Assembly (NCBI RefSeq): GCF_025231485.1
Contig: NZ_CP104003.1
Location: 3,859,960 to 3,923,959, forward strand
DNA: 64,000 nucleotides
DNA from: Salinirubellus salinus
Lineage (GTDB): Archaea; Halobacteriota; Halobacteria; Halobacteriales; Haloarculaceae
Direction: 5' to 3'
The translations under genes were made by a program, and so were the position numbers. This document shows positions 40,790 through 49,101 of the stretch, one piece after another (within the stretch, counting starts at the first letter, position 1; each line of letters opens with the position of its first letter). The notes below the pieces were generated by a model. It saw only the letters and a program-made list of their open reading frames with translations. It had not been told where the DNA came from and made no database searches.

Positions 40790-42094
40790 ATGCCGGTCCG
40801 CATCCACGACGCACCGCTCGCGCCAGTCGCGGCGGAACTCCGCGCCACCGACCGGGACGTCGTCAGGTACGTCGACGACTGTTGTGACCGAATCGACGAG
40901 GCACAGCCGGAACTCCACGCGCTCGTTCCCGAGCCGTCGCGACGCGAACGCCTTCGAGAGGCCGCCGCCGCGCTCCGTGACGAGACTCCCGCCGACGCTC
41001 GGCCCCGACTGTACGGCGTCCCGGTCGGCGTCAAGGACATCATCCACGTCGACCGCCTGCCCACCCGTGCGGGGTCCGCACTGCCCCCGGAACTGTTCGC
41101 TGGCCCCGAGGCGACGTGCGTCACCCGACTCCGAGAGGCCGGTGCGCTGGTCGCCGGGAAGACCGTCACCACGGAGTTCGCCGGCGGCGGACCGGGGTTG
41201 ACCCGGAACCCCCACGCGCTCGACCACACCCCCGGCGGCTCGTCGAGCGGGTCGGCGGCGGGCGTCGCTGCCGGACTCTTCCCGCTCGCCATCGGCACGC
41301 AGACGGGTGGCTCGGTCGTCCGGCCGGCCGCCTACTGTGGGGTCGTCGGCATGAAACCCAGTCTCGGGCGGATCCCACGCGACGGCATCCTCGAACGGTC
41401 GTCGTCGCTCGACCACGTCGGCATGTTCACGCAGGACGTCGCGGGGATGCGGCTCGCGGCGGCCGTGCTCTGTGACGACTGGGCTGCCGGCGAGGAGCCG
41501 GTGGGCGAGTTCCCGGTCGTCGCGGTCCCCGGCGGTACCTTTCTGCAGCGGGCCGGTCCGGCGGCGCGAACGGCGTTCGCGGCACAGCGCCGCCGGCTCG
41601 CGGCCGCCGGCTGCGAAGTCCGCCGAGTGGCGGTGCCCGCCCTCGAGGAGGTGACTGGACTGGCACGCGACCACCGACGACTGCACTACGGCGAACTCGC
41701 GCTCGTCCACGAACCCTGGTTCGACGACTACCGCTCGTTCTACCGGACGCCGAACGCGGAGGCCATCGCAGCGGGTCGCGACGTGACCGTCGGCCAACTC
41801 GCCGCGAGCCGGGCTCGCATCACCCAGCTCCGGGAGACGTTCGACGACCTGCTCGCGACTCACGACGCGGACCTCTGGGTGACCCCTGCCGCACCCGGCC
41901 CAGCTCCAGCGACCATCCGAACCACTGGCGACCCGGTGATGAACCGGCCGTGGACCTACGCGGGCGTTCCGGTCGTGACGGTTCCGGCCGGCCAGACACC
42001 CGAGGGGCTCCCGCTCGGGCTGCAACTCGCCGGACCGTATATGCGTGACGAGCGGCTGTTGAAGTGGGCCGAGGTGGTCGCCGACGCCCTGTGA
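40790..42094 (+). CDS. Amidase signature family enzyme (1)
   Basis: The 434-residue protein has the Ser-cisSer-Lys set: Lys in PVGVKDIIHV near residue 82, cis-Ser in HTPGGSSSGSAAGVAAG near residue 150 and the nucleophile Ser in GTQTGGSVVRPAAYCG near residue 172. The substrate-proximal NRPWTYAGVPVVTVPAG is typical. It hydrolyses a carboxamide to acid plus ammonia. Three such enzymes occur in this window (also 51594 and 61581), clearly different from each other. This one directly follows the substrate-binding protein gene, suggesting an imported amide; it lacks subunit partners of the tRNA amidotransferase. Confidence 0.9.
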   Translation: MPVRIHDAPLAPVAAELRATDRDVVRYVDDCCDRIDEAQPELHALVPEPSRRERLREAAAALRDETPADARPRLYGVPVGVKDIIHVDRLPTRAGSALPPELFAGPEATCVTRLREAGALVAGKTVTTEFAGGGPGLTRNPHALDHTPGGSSSGSAAGVAAGLFPLAIGTQTGGSVVRPAAYCGVVGMKPSLGRIPRDGILERSSSLDHVGMFTQDVAGMRLAAAVLCDDWAAGEEPVGEFPVVAVPGGTFLQRAGPAARTAFAAQRRRLAAAGCEVRRVAVPALEEVTGLARDHRRLHYGELALVHEPWFDDYRSFYRTPNAEAIAAGRDVTVGQLAASRARITQLRETFDDLLATHDADLWVTPAAPGPAPATIRTTGDPVMNRPWTYAGVPVVTVPAGQTPEGLPLGLQLAGPYMRDERLLKWAEVVADAL

Positions 42095-42107
42095 CGCTGC
42101 CTGCAGT

Positions 42108-42119
42108 AACTATATGTAC
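42108..42119 (+). promoter_or_regulatory. TATA-like box of the crotonase gene at 42140
   Basis: AACTATATGTAC lies 21-32 nt before the ATG. Confidence 0.65.
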
Positions 42120-42139
42120 GTCGCCGAGATGTATCGGTT

Positions 42140-42910
42140 ATGGGAAGCGTTAGCTTGCAGCTCGACGAGCAGGTCGCGACGGTGACGATCCACAACCCGG
42201 CGAAGAAGAACGCCCTGAGCTTCGAGGCGACCAAGCAGTTGCGTGACCACCTTCACGAGGTGCAGTACGACGACGACGTCCGCTGCGTCGTCGTCACCGG
42301 CGAGGGTGACTCGTTCTGTGCTGGCGCGGAGGTCGGGGGGCTCGCACAGGTCGACTTCGCCGACCACGCGGCGGGCATCGAACAGCGGTTCCACGAGGTC
42401 GTCTACACACTGATGCGGATGAAGAAGCCGGCCGTCGCGAAGGTCCGCGGCCCGGCGGTCGGTGCCGGCGCGAGTCTCGCGACGGCCTGCGACTTCGTCT
42501 ACTCGTCGCCCGACGCCCGCTTCGGGTGGGTGTTCAGCAACATCGGCGTCTCCGTCGACTCCGGCGCGTCGTTCATCCTCCCGCGGCTCGTCGGCACCCG
42601 TACGGCGATGGAACTGCTCGCGTCGGGCGAACTGATCGGTGCCGAGGAGGCGTGTGCGCTGGGAATCACGAACGACGTGGTCGACGACCTCGATGGGTTC
42701 GTCGCCGACCGCGCCCACGAACTGTCGAACGGGCCCACGCGGGCGCTCGGGGAGATGAAGCGGATGCTGTTGCGGGGCACGCACCGTTCGCTCGAGGAGG
42801 TGCTCGACGCCGAAGCGACCTCGCAGACGACGCTCCGCGAGACGCACGACCGGAAGGAGGGGATGGCCGCGTTCCTGGAGAAGCGGGAGCCGGCGTTCGA
42901 AGGGCGGTAA
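42140..42910 (+). CDS. Crotonase family protein, PaaG-like
   Basis: The 256-residue protein has NPAKKNALSFEATKQL, the oxyanion loop SFCAGAEV, AVGAGASLATACDFVYSS, and FSNIGVSVDSGASFILPRLVG, where an Asp replaces the hydratase Glu. That Asp pattern resembles PaaG-type 1,2-epoxyphenylacetyl-CoA isomerases and delta-3-enoyl-CoA isomerases. It probably moves a double bond or rearranges an acyl-CoA rather than hydrating it. It lies 45 bp after the amidase gene with a good promoter, and converges on an acyl-CoA dehydrogenase gene. Confidence 0.88.
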   Translation: MGSVSLQLDEQVATVTIHNPAKKNALSFEATKQLRDHLHEVQYDDDVRCVVVTGEGDSFCAGAEVGGLAQVDFADHAAGIEQRFHEVVYTLMRMKKPAVAKVRGPAVGAGASLATACDFVYSSPDARFGWVFSNIGVSVDSGASFILPRLVGTRTAMELLASGELIGAEEACALGITNDVVDDLDGFVADRAHELSNGPTRALGEMKRMLLRGTHRSLEEVLDAEATSQTTLRETHDRKEGMAAFLEKREPAFEGR

Positions 42911-42931
42911 CGCTATCGGCCGGTCTGCCAC

Positions 42932-44143
42932 TCACATCCCGACGGCACGACCGAGTCCGGCCTCCTTCGCGATGGTCTCGGTCTGCATCTCGATGGTGCC
43001 CTCGGAGACCCGCATGACCCGCGCACGACGCAGGATGCGCTCGATGCCGTACTCGTGGGTCAGGCCGTTGCCGCCGAACACCTGGATGGCGTTGTCCGCG
43101 GCTTCGAACAACTTCTGCGTGGCGAACCGGTTGGCGATGGCACACGCCTGGATGGCGTTCGTGCCGTGCTCGACCTCCCAGGTGCCGCGCTGGAGGAGGG
43201 TCTCCGCGGTGGCCTGCCACGCGACGATGTCCGCGACGAGTCGGCGGACGTGCTGGCGCTGGCCGATGGGGGCCCCCCACGAGGTCCGGTCGTTGGCGTA
43301 CTCGACACACCGGTCGGCGAGATAGTCCATCAGCCCCGCACACCTGGCGGTCTGTTTGAGCCGCGTCTCGTTGATGTTCTCGAGCGCCAGCGACAGCCCG
43401 CGCCCCCGTTCCCCCATCAGGTACCGGTCTGGGATTCGGAGGTCGTTGAACGCGACCTCGGCGTGGTCCCCGTCGTTGAGGAGGATGCGGATGACCCGCT
43501 TGACCTCGAACGCCGGGTCGCTGGTGTCGAACAAAAATGCCGAGATGCGCCGGGACTTCTTCGCGTCGGGGTCGGTGACCGCGTACACTTGCCCGAAATC
43601 GGCGTACGGGGCGTTCGTTATCCACATCTTCTCGCCGCTGACGACCCACTCGTCGCCGTCTTTCGTCGCGGTGGTACGCATGTCGAGTGCGTCCGACCCG
43701 GAAGACGACTCGGTCATCGCGAAACACGCGGTCTTCTCGGCACGGACTGCGGGCCGGAGGAACTCGTCGACGAGGTCGTCGTCGAGGTTCATGTACACCG
43801 TCGAGGGACCCGCGCCGGCCTCGACCATGCGGACGTTCAGCCCGAAGCCGTGCGAGTAGATGTGCTGGATGAGGTCGAGTTGTTGCTGTAGTCCGACGTC
43901 CATCCCGCCGACCGACTCCGGCATGTGCATCCCGTAGAACCCGGTCTCGGCGGACTTCCGCCGAATCGTGTTGATCGCCTCCAGTGTCCGGTCTTTCAGC
44001 CGACCGTCGGGCTGGAGTCCCGCGTAGTCCGGAATCAGGACGTCCTCGTACTCCTCCTCTACGGGACGGACCTCGCGTTCGACGAAATCGTCGATACTCT
44101 TCTTCATCAACTGCAGTTCCTGCTCGGTGTCAAACTGACCCAT
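42932..44143 (-). CDS. Acyl-CoA dehydrogenase (2)
   Basis: The 403-residue flavoprotein has MPESVGGMDVGLQQQ, the FAD/substrate loop CFAMTESSSGSDALDM, WVVSGEKMWITNAPYADF and QVFGGNGLTHEYGIERI. The catalytic Glu is present in RVSEGTIEMQTETIA, unlike the other dehydrogenase at 22686. It would make an enoyl-CoA for the neighbouring crotonase. The start MGQFDTEQEL at 44143 follows a TATA-like box (complement of GTGATAAAGATT) by 22-33 nt; the longer frame has no support. Confidence 0.92.
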   Translation of the reverse strand: MGQFDTEQELQLMKKSIDDFVEREVRPVEEEYEDVLIPDYAGLQPDGRLKDRTLEAINTIRRKSAETGFYGMHMPESVGGMDVGLQQQLDLIQHIYSHGFGLNVRMVEAGAGPSTVYMNLDDDLVDEFLRPAVRAEKTACFAMTESSSGSDALDMRTTATKDGDEWVVSGEKMWITNAPYADFGQVYAVTDPDAKKSRRISAFLFDTSDPAFEVKRVIRILLNDGDHAEVAFNDLRIPDRYLMGERGRGLSLALENINETRLKQTARCAGLMDYLADRCVEYANDRTSWGAPIGQRQHVRRLVADIVAWQATAETLLQRGTWEVEHGTNAIQACAIANRFATQKLFEAADNAIQVFGGNGLTHEYGIERILRRARVMRVSEGTIEMQTETIAKEAGLGRAVGM

Positions 44144-44164
44144 GAAAAGAGTTGTGAGACTGCG

Positions 44165-44176
44165 GTGATAAAGATT
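44165..44176 (-). promoter_or_regulatory. TATA-like box of the acyl-CoA dehydrogenase gene at 44143
   Basis: The minus strand reads AATCTTTATCAC, 22-33 nt before the ATG. Confidence 0.6.
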
Positions 44177-44262
44177 GTCGCTCCGGTGTAGCATGTCGTC
44201 TGTGTCGGCGCGCTGGTGGGCACCGCTCCGGGCAGGCTACTCCGTAGTCGGTGTCTCGTGGG

Positions 44263-44754
44263 TTACCGATGTACGTAGACGCGCTCGTCCTCGACACTCA
44301 CGTCGAACGTGGGTGTGACGTACTGGTCGTCGGAGACGTTTCGCCCCGTCTCCACGTCGAACTTCCACTCGTGCCACGGGCAGATGACGCAGGGGTGGTC
44401 CTCGTCGTACTCCTTGCTGATGCCGTCCGCTCCGACCTCCATCTTGCCGGTGAGCTTCCCCTCGGAGAGTCGGGCTCCCTGGTGGATGCAGAAGTCGGCT
44501 AGCGCGTGGTACTCGCCGCCGACGTAGAAGACGACGATCTGGAGCCCGTCGGCGTCGACTATCGCCTGTGAGCCGTCTTCCGATAGCTCGTCGACCGAGG
44601 CGACGAAGTGCTTCACGCCTGCGACCTCCGGCGTCGAACACCGACTGACCGCGGACCGCCTGCCCATCCAGTCGCTCTCGGATTCGGGGCGCCGCTCTCG
44701 GTCCACCTCGGACCACGCACTGTGTGACTCGCCATAGGTGTCGTGTGTTTCCAC
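44263..44754 (-). CDS. Rieske [2Fe-2S] protein
   Basis: At most 163 residues, with the Rieske pair CIHQG (in LADFCIHQGARLSEG) and CPWHEWKFD, spaced about 45 residues apart by a loop with EYDEDHPCV. It is a small soluble electron carrier, as in ring-hydroxylating dioxygenase ferredoxins or nitrite reductase small subunits. No oxygenase or reductase partner is in the window. The start is uncertain. GTG 44754 is the longest, but a TATA-like box at 44759-44770 sits too close to it; ATG 44667 or GTG 44616 (VKHFVASVDEL, the domain start) are better by layout or homology. Confidence 0.87.
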   Translation of the reverse strand: METHDTYGESHSAWSEVDRERRPESESDWMGRRSAVSRCSTPEVAGVKHFVASVDELSEDGSQAIVDADGLQIVVFYVGGEYHALADFCIHQGARLSEGKLTGKMEVGADGISKEYDEDHPCVICPWHEWKFDVETGRNVSDDQYVTPTFDVSVEDERVYVHR

Positions 44755-44758
44755 ACCA

Positions 44759-44770
44759 CAATAATACTAC
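44759..44770 (-). promoter_or_regulatory. TATA-like box of the Rieske gene
   Basis: The minus strand reads GTAGTATTATTG. It argues for a start downstream of 44735. Confidence 0.5.
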
Positions 44771-44883
44771 GTTCTTCGCACGATGGCGAACGCCCCGAAC
44801 CACCTACTCGAGCAGCGGCCCTCGCGTCGAGCGACTGGGTCGTCGACTGCTGCGAGGCCCGCCGGCCGGTCTCGGCCGTGCGC

Positions 44884-45984
44884 TCAGATGTCGATGCCGA
44901 AGACCGAAGCGCCCGTCTCGCCCATGATACCCCGGACGGTATCGGCGTCGAAGTGCCCTCGGATACGGTTGAACAGCTCGCTGGGCGGGTCGAAGTCCTT
45001 GTGTGGCATGTCGGACGAGTACATCACGGAGTCCGGGCCGATCATCTCGATCGCCCAGGCGATGTGCGCCCCGTTGCGCGCCGTGTGGCCGAGCGGCTGG
45101 GTCGTGTAGTAGAACCGCTCCGCCATGTACTTCGAGGGGAGCTTGTCGAGATACGGAATCTCGTCGTCGAACTCGAGGTAGTGATCGTCGAGCCGCCACA
45201 TCAGGTACGGAATCCAGCCGACGCCGGCCTCCTGCACGACGAACTCCAGGTCGGGGAACCGGTCCGGAACGCCCCGGAACAGCATCGTCGTGAGGTTCCA
45301 CATGTGCGTGAACGGGTGGCTGATGACGTGCTCTTCGGCGTACGTCTCGTTGTTGAACCGCTGGGTCGGAAACGCGTTCGTCGTCGCGGGAGTCGACGAG
45401 TGCATGAGGACTGGGAGGTCGTGGCGCTCGGCGGCCTCGTAGATCGGGTCGTACATGCGGTGGCCGAGCGGTGGCACGACGCCCGAATCGGGGAGATAGA
45501 CGCCCCGCATGTCGGACTCGGAGGCCCGCTCGTCGATCTCCTCGGCGGCCGCTTCGGGGTCGTGCAGCGCGACGAGAATCGTTCCGACGAGTGCGTCCGT
45601 TCCGTCCAGAATCTCGTCGAGCAGCCAGGAGTTGTACGCGTTCGCCAGCGCGACCGCGATTCGGTCGTTGTCGACCGTCGCGATGTTCAGGTTGAGCGTC
45701 GGCCCGACGACGCCCCCGTCAAGCCCGAAATCCTCCAGTTCGGCGAGTTTCGCGTTCAGGTCCCACGTGTCGTAGTCCCGCTGTTCGAACCCCGGTGTGG
45801 GCATCGTGTTCGAGTAGATCTCGGTTCCGTAGTTCTGGGCGTACGAGAGGATACGTCGGCTGTCGGAGAATCGGTCGTCGAGATACGGCACGAGGTCGTC
45901 GACGCGTTCGGTAACGTGTGCGTCCCCGTCGAACACGTAGTCTAGTTGGTCGAGTGACGTGACCTTCTCAGCCTGTTTTGACAT
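44884..45984 (-). CDS. Amidohydrolase 2 family (ACMSD/gamma-resorcylate decarboxylase-like)
   Basis: The 366-residue TIM-barrel protein has metal positions DAHVTERVDD near the N-terminus, VLMHSSTP near the middle, SHPFTHMWNL later and the final Asp in MYSSDMPHKDF. This pattern is that of the amidohydrolase 2 group, which includes decarboxylases of hydroxybenzoates and other acids as well as hydrolases. Which one applies is open. The start MSKQAEKVTS at 45984 follows a TATA-like box by 21-34 nt. It lies 129 bp upstream of the Rieske gene on the same strand and is divergent from an acyl-CoA ligase gene. Confidence 0.88.
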   Translation of the reverse strand: MSKQAEKVTSLDQLDYVFDGDAHVTERVDDLVPYLDDRFSDSRRILSYAQNYGTEIYSNTMPTPGFEQRDYDTWDLNAKLAELEDFGLDGGVVGPTLNLNIATVDNDRIAVALANAYNSWLLDEILDGTDALVGTILVALHDPEAAAEEIDERASESDMRGVYLPDSGVVPPLGHRMYDPIYEAAERHDLPVLMHSSTPATTNAFPTQRFNNETYAEEHVISHPFTHMWNLTTMLFRGVPDRFPDLEFVVQEAGVGWIPYLMWRLDDHYLEFDDEIPYLDKLPSKYMAERFYYTTQPLGHTARNGAHIAWAIEMIGPDSVMYSSDMPHKDFDPPSELFNRIRGHFDADTVRGIMGETGASVFGIDI

Positions 45985-46004
45985 CGTGAAAGATTTAGAA
46001 CGGT

Positions 46005-46018
46005 GATTGATAACTCTT
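46005..46018 (-). promoter_or_regulatory. TATA-like box of the amidohydrolase gene
   Basis: The minus strand reads AAGAGTTATCAATC, 21-34 nt before the ATG at 45984. Confidence 0.6.
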
Positions 46019-46136
46019 TGCGCCGCAGCCACGCCGGTCGCTCGTGGTCGGCCGTTCGACACGGGATGCCGTTCCCGGCATCCTGGAGGCCCCCCTCGTC
46101 GACACAGGTAAGTCGCGAACGTACAATCTGCACCGT

Positions 46137-47798
46137 ATGGCCGATACCCCGCCGATCGAGAGCTTCGATTTCGCGGCGACGGAGTGGGAGAGCTACGAAC
46201 AGTTCGAAGCCGAGTTCGAGTGGGCCGTCCCGGAGCCGTTCAACACGGCGACGGCCGTCTGTGACCACTGGGCGTCCGATTCCGACCGGGTCGCGTTGTT
46301 CTACGAGACGCCGGCGGGCGACGCCCAGACGGTCACCTACCGTGAGCTCCAGGCCGACTCGAACCGCCTCGCCAACTACCTGCAGGGCCGGGGCGTGACA
46401 CGCGGCGACCGCGTCGCCGTGACCGGCGCGCAGAAGCCGGCCGTGCTGAGCGCGCTCGTCGCCACCTGGAAGCTCGGGGCCATCGCGGTCCCGATGAGCC
46501 GGCTGCTGGGGACCGAGGGATTGGCCCACCGGCTGGAGCACTCGGAAGCAGTCGTCTTCGTCGTCGACGAGGGGAACGTGGACGCGTATCGCGCGCTCCC
46601 GGACGAGGTGACCGCGGACGTCGCGCCACTGACCGTCGACGTGGCGGACCCGCGCGGCACGGAGACCGACCTGCTGGACGCCATCACCGGGGAGCCGGCG
46701 GTGTTCGAGCCGGCCGCAACGCACCCGGAGGACGTCGCCACCATCCAGTACACCAGCGGGACGACCGGCGACCCGAAGGGCGTCGCGCTCGCCCACCGGG
46801 TGGTTCTGGGTCAACTCCCCGCCTACTTCTTCACGCACCGGAACACCGTCATCACCCCCGACGAGGTCGTGTGGGTCATCGCCGAGTGGTCGTGGATCGG
46901 ACTCTACGCGCACATACTCCCGAGCCTCTTCTACGGGATTCCCGTCGTCGCCCACCCCCGTGAGCGGTTCGACCCCCGACGGGTGTTCGAGCTCATCGAG
47001 AAGTACGGCGTGACGTACTGCCGGATGACCCCGACCGCGGTGCGGATGATGATGCAGTTCGACGACGCCGAGTCGTACGACTGCAGCAGCATCCGACAGC
47101 TCGGTATCGGCGGCGAGAAGTCCAGCCAGGACGTGGCGGCGTGGGTCGACGAGGTGTTCGACGGCCCGGTCGTCAACTCGGCCTACGGGCAGACCGAGAC
47201 GCTACTCGTGACCGGCGAGTGCGCGGCGCTCGGCAAGACCCGCGAGGGGAGCAACGGGGTCCCGGTCCCGTGTCGGACCGTCGCGGTGCTGGACCCCGAG
47301 ACGCTGGAGGAACGCCCCTCCGGCGAACTCGGAGAACTCGCCGTCTACTACGAGGGCGACGTGGCGAGCTTCAGCCGCTACTGGAACGACCCCGAGGCCA
47401 CCGCCGAGAAGGTCCGTGACGGCTGGCTGCTGACGGGTGACCTCGCGACGCAGGACACCGACGGCTTCGTCTGGTTCCACAGTCGGAAGGACGACGTCAT
47501 CATCTGTTCGGGCTACCGTATCGGCCCCACCGAGATCGAGGACTGTCTCGCCGCGCACCCGGCGGTCGCCGACGCGGGCGTCGTCGGTGTCCCTGACGAG
47601 ACGCGCGGCGAGATTCCCAAGGCGTTCGTCGTCCTCGCCGCGGGCGAGACGCCGTCGGACGCGCTCCGTGAGACCCTCCAGACGCACGTGAAGGACACCC
47701 TCGCGAAGTACGAGTACCCGCGGGAGCTCGTGTTCATCGAGGACCTCCCGAAGACGACGAACGGAAAACTGAAACGGTCGCGGTTGCGCGACCTGTGA
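46137..47798 (+). CDS. AMP-forming acyl-CoA ligase, medium-chain/ACSM-like
   Basis: The 553-residue protein has the adenylate-forming motifs: YTSGTTGDPKGVALAHR near residue 210, YGQTETLLVTG near 335, GDLATQDTDGFVWFHSRKDD then SGYRIGPTEIED near 440-465, and the catalytic Lys in PKTTNGKLKRSRLR at the end. The N-terminal AVCDHWASDSDRVALFYET resembles acetyl-CoA synthetase-like ACSM enzymes for medium-chain or aromatic acids. It uses ATP and CoA to form a thioester. The start MADTPPIES is the first Met before the conserved part. Its stop abuts the stop of the convergent CoA-transferase gene. Confidence 0.9.
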   Translation: MADTPPIESFDFAATEWESYEQFEAEFEWAVPEPFNTATAVCDHWASDSDRVALFYETPAGDAQTVTYRELQADSNRLANYLQGRGVTRGDRVAVTGAQKPAVLSALVATWKLGAIAVPMSRLLGTEGLAHRLEHSEAVVFVVDEGNVDAYRALPDEVTADVAPLTVDVADPRGTETDLLDAITGEPAVFEPAATHPEDVATIQYTSGTTGDPKGVALAHRVVLGQLPAYFFTHRNTVITPDEVVWVIAEWSWIGLYAHILPSLFYGIPVVAHPRERFDPRRVFELIEKYGVTYCRMTPTAVRMMMQFDDAESYDCSSIRQLGIGGEKSSQDVAAWVDEVFDGPVVNSAYGQTETLLVTGECAALGKTREGSNGVPVPCRTVAVLDPETLEERPSGELGELAVYYEGDVASFSRYWNDPEATAEKVRDGWLLTGDLATQDTDGFVWFHSRKDDVIICSGYRIGPTEIEDCLAAHPAVADAGVVGVPDETRGEIPKAFVVLAAGETPSDALRETLQTHVKDTLAKYEYPRELVFIEDLPKTTNGKLKRSRLRDL

Positions 47799-48989
47799 TC
47801 AGGTACCGACGATCCCCGACTCCCGCAGTTCGGTGAGTCTCTCCTCGGAGTAGCCCGCGACCTCGACGAGCACGTCGGCAGTATCGGCGCCGAGCTCGGG
47901 TGAGGGCTCGACCGTCGGCCGGTCGCTAGCCGAGAACTGCATCGGCAGCCCGGGCACCGGAATCTCCGAGCGCCCTGCCCCACGGTTCGGCACCGGGTTC
48001 AGCATCCCGCGGTGGGCCAACTGCGGGTCGGTGAGCACCTCCTCGAGGTCCTGCACGGGTGCACAGGCCACGCCGCCAGCGTGGATCCGCTCGACCGCTT
48101 CGGCCTTCGTCTGCCCGTCGAGCCACGCCTCGATGGCCGCGTCGATCTCGTCGTTGTGCTCCGTCCGCTGCTCGAGGGTGGCGAACCGTCCCTCCTCGAG
48201 CCAGTCGGAGCGACCGATGAGCTCGGCGAGCTTGCGCCACTGCGGGTCGGTCGTCGCGGCGATAGCCACGTAGCCGTCGTCGACCGCGTAGACGTTGTAG
48301 GGTGCCGCCAGCCCGGAGTGACGGTTGCCCGTACGTGCCGGCACGTCGATGTTCGCGAGCGTCCGTGCCAGTTTGGGTATCAGCATCGGATACGTCGTGT
48401 CGAACATCGCGACGTCGACGTACTGTCCCTCGCCGGTCCGCTCCCACTGGAACAGCGCGCTGACGACGGCGGTGGCGAGGTGGATGCCGCCGAGGAAGTC
48501 ACAGATCGACGGTCCTGCCTTCACCGGTGGCCCGTCGGCGAACCCCGTGGAGTGGATGATGCCGCTCATCGCCTGGATGGTGAGGTCCATCGCGGGGTAG
48601 TCGCGATACGGGCCGTCGTCGCCGAACCCGGAGCCGTGGCCGTAGACCAGCTCCGGGTTGACGGCGCTGAGGTCCTCGTAGCCGACGCCGAGACTCTCCA
48701 TCGTTCCAGAGGAGAAGTTCTCGACGAGCGCGTGGGAGTTCCGCACGAGGTCCTTCAGCACCTCGGCCCCGGCGTCGGACTTGAGGTCGACGACGATACC
48801 ACGTTTGTTGGCGTTCAGGAACTGCTCGGCGATGGACTCGTCCTGCCCCCGCCGGAGCGTCTCGCCACCGGGGGGTTCGACCTTGATGACCTCGGCGCCG
48901 AGGTGTGCGAGGACGAGTCCGCAGTACGGCCCCTGGTAGATATGTCCCAGGTCGATGACTCTGATACCGTCGAGCGGCTGATTCGACAT
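47799..48989 (-). CDS. CaiB/BaiF (class III) CoA-transferase (2)
   Basis: The 396-residue protein has LDGIRVIDLGHIYQGPYCG, LAHLGAEVIKVEPPGGE, NKRGIVVDLKSDAGAEV, the catalytic Asp in QYVDVAMFDTTYPML and a C-terminal part with PVQDLEEVLTDPQLAHRGM. The residue pattern YQGPYC replaces the more usual AGPxC. It activates an organic acid by CoA transfer. It differs clearly from the enzyme at 36751. The start MSNQPLDGI is the first Met before the conserved region. The stop codon is directly adjacent to that of the convergent ligase gene (TGATCA at 47796-47801). Confidence 0.92.
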   Translation of the reverse strand: MSNQPLDGIRVIDLGHIYQGPYCGLVLAHLGAEVIKVEPPGGETLRRGQDESIAEQFLNANKRGIVVDLKSDAGAEVLKDLVRNSHALVENFSSGTMESLGVGYEDLSAVNPELVYGHGSGFGDDGPYRDYPAMDLTIQAMSGIIHSTGFADGPPVKAGPSICDFLGGIHLATAVVSALFQWERTGEGQYVDVAMFDTTYPMLIPKLARTLANIDVPARTGNRHSGLAAPYNVYAVDDGYVAIAATTDPQWRKLAELIGRSDWLEEGRFATLEQRTEHNDEIDAAIEAWLDGQTKAEAVERIHAGGVACAPVQDLEEVLTDPQLAHRGMLNPVPNRGAGRSEIPVPGLPMQFSASDRPTVEPSPELGADTADVLVEVAGYSEERLTELRESGIVGT

Positions 48990-49074
48990 TGCTGGTCTCG
49001 AATCGGGGTACTCGTACGTAAAGATGCCGCGGGGGGCGCGACGGCCACCGTGGCTAGCGGAACGCTGAAATACG

Positions 49075-49085
49075 CGACCGACGGA
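49075..49085 (+). promoter_or_regulatory. Possible TATA-like box of the CoA ligase gene at 49102
   Basis: CTGAAATACGC lies 17-27 nt upstream of the ATG. Confidence 0.45.
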
Positions 49086-49101
49086 CGTGATACCAACACT
49101 C

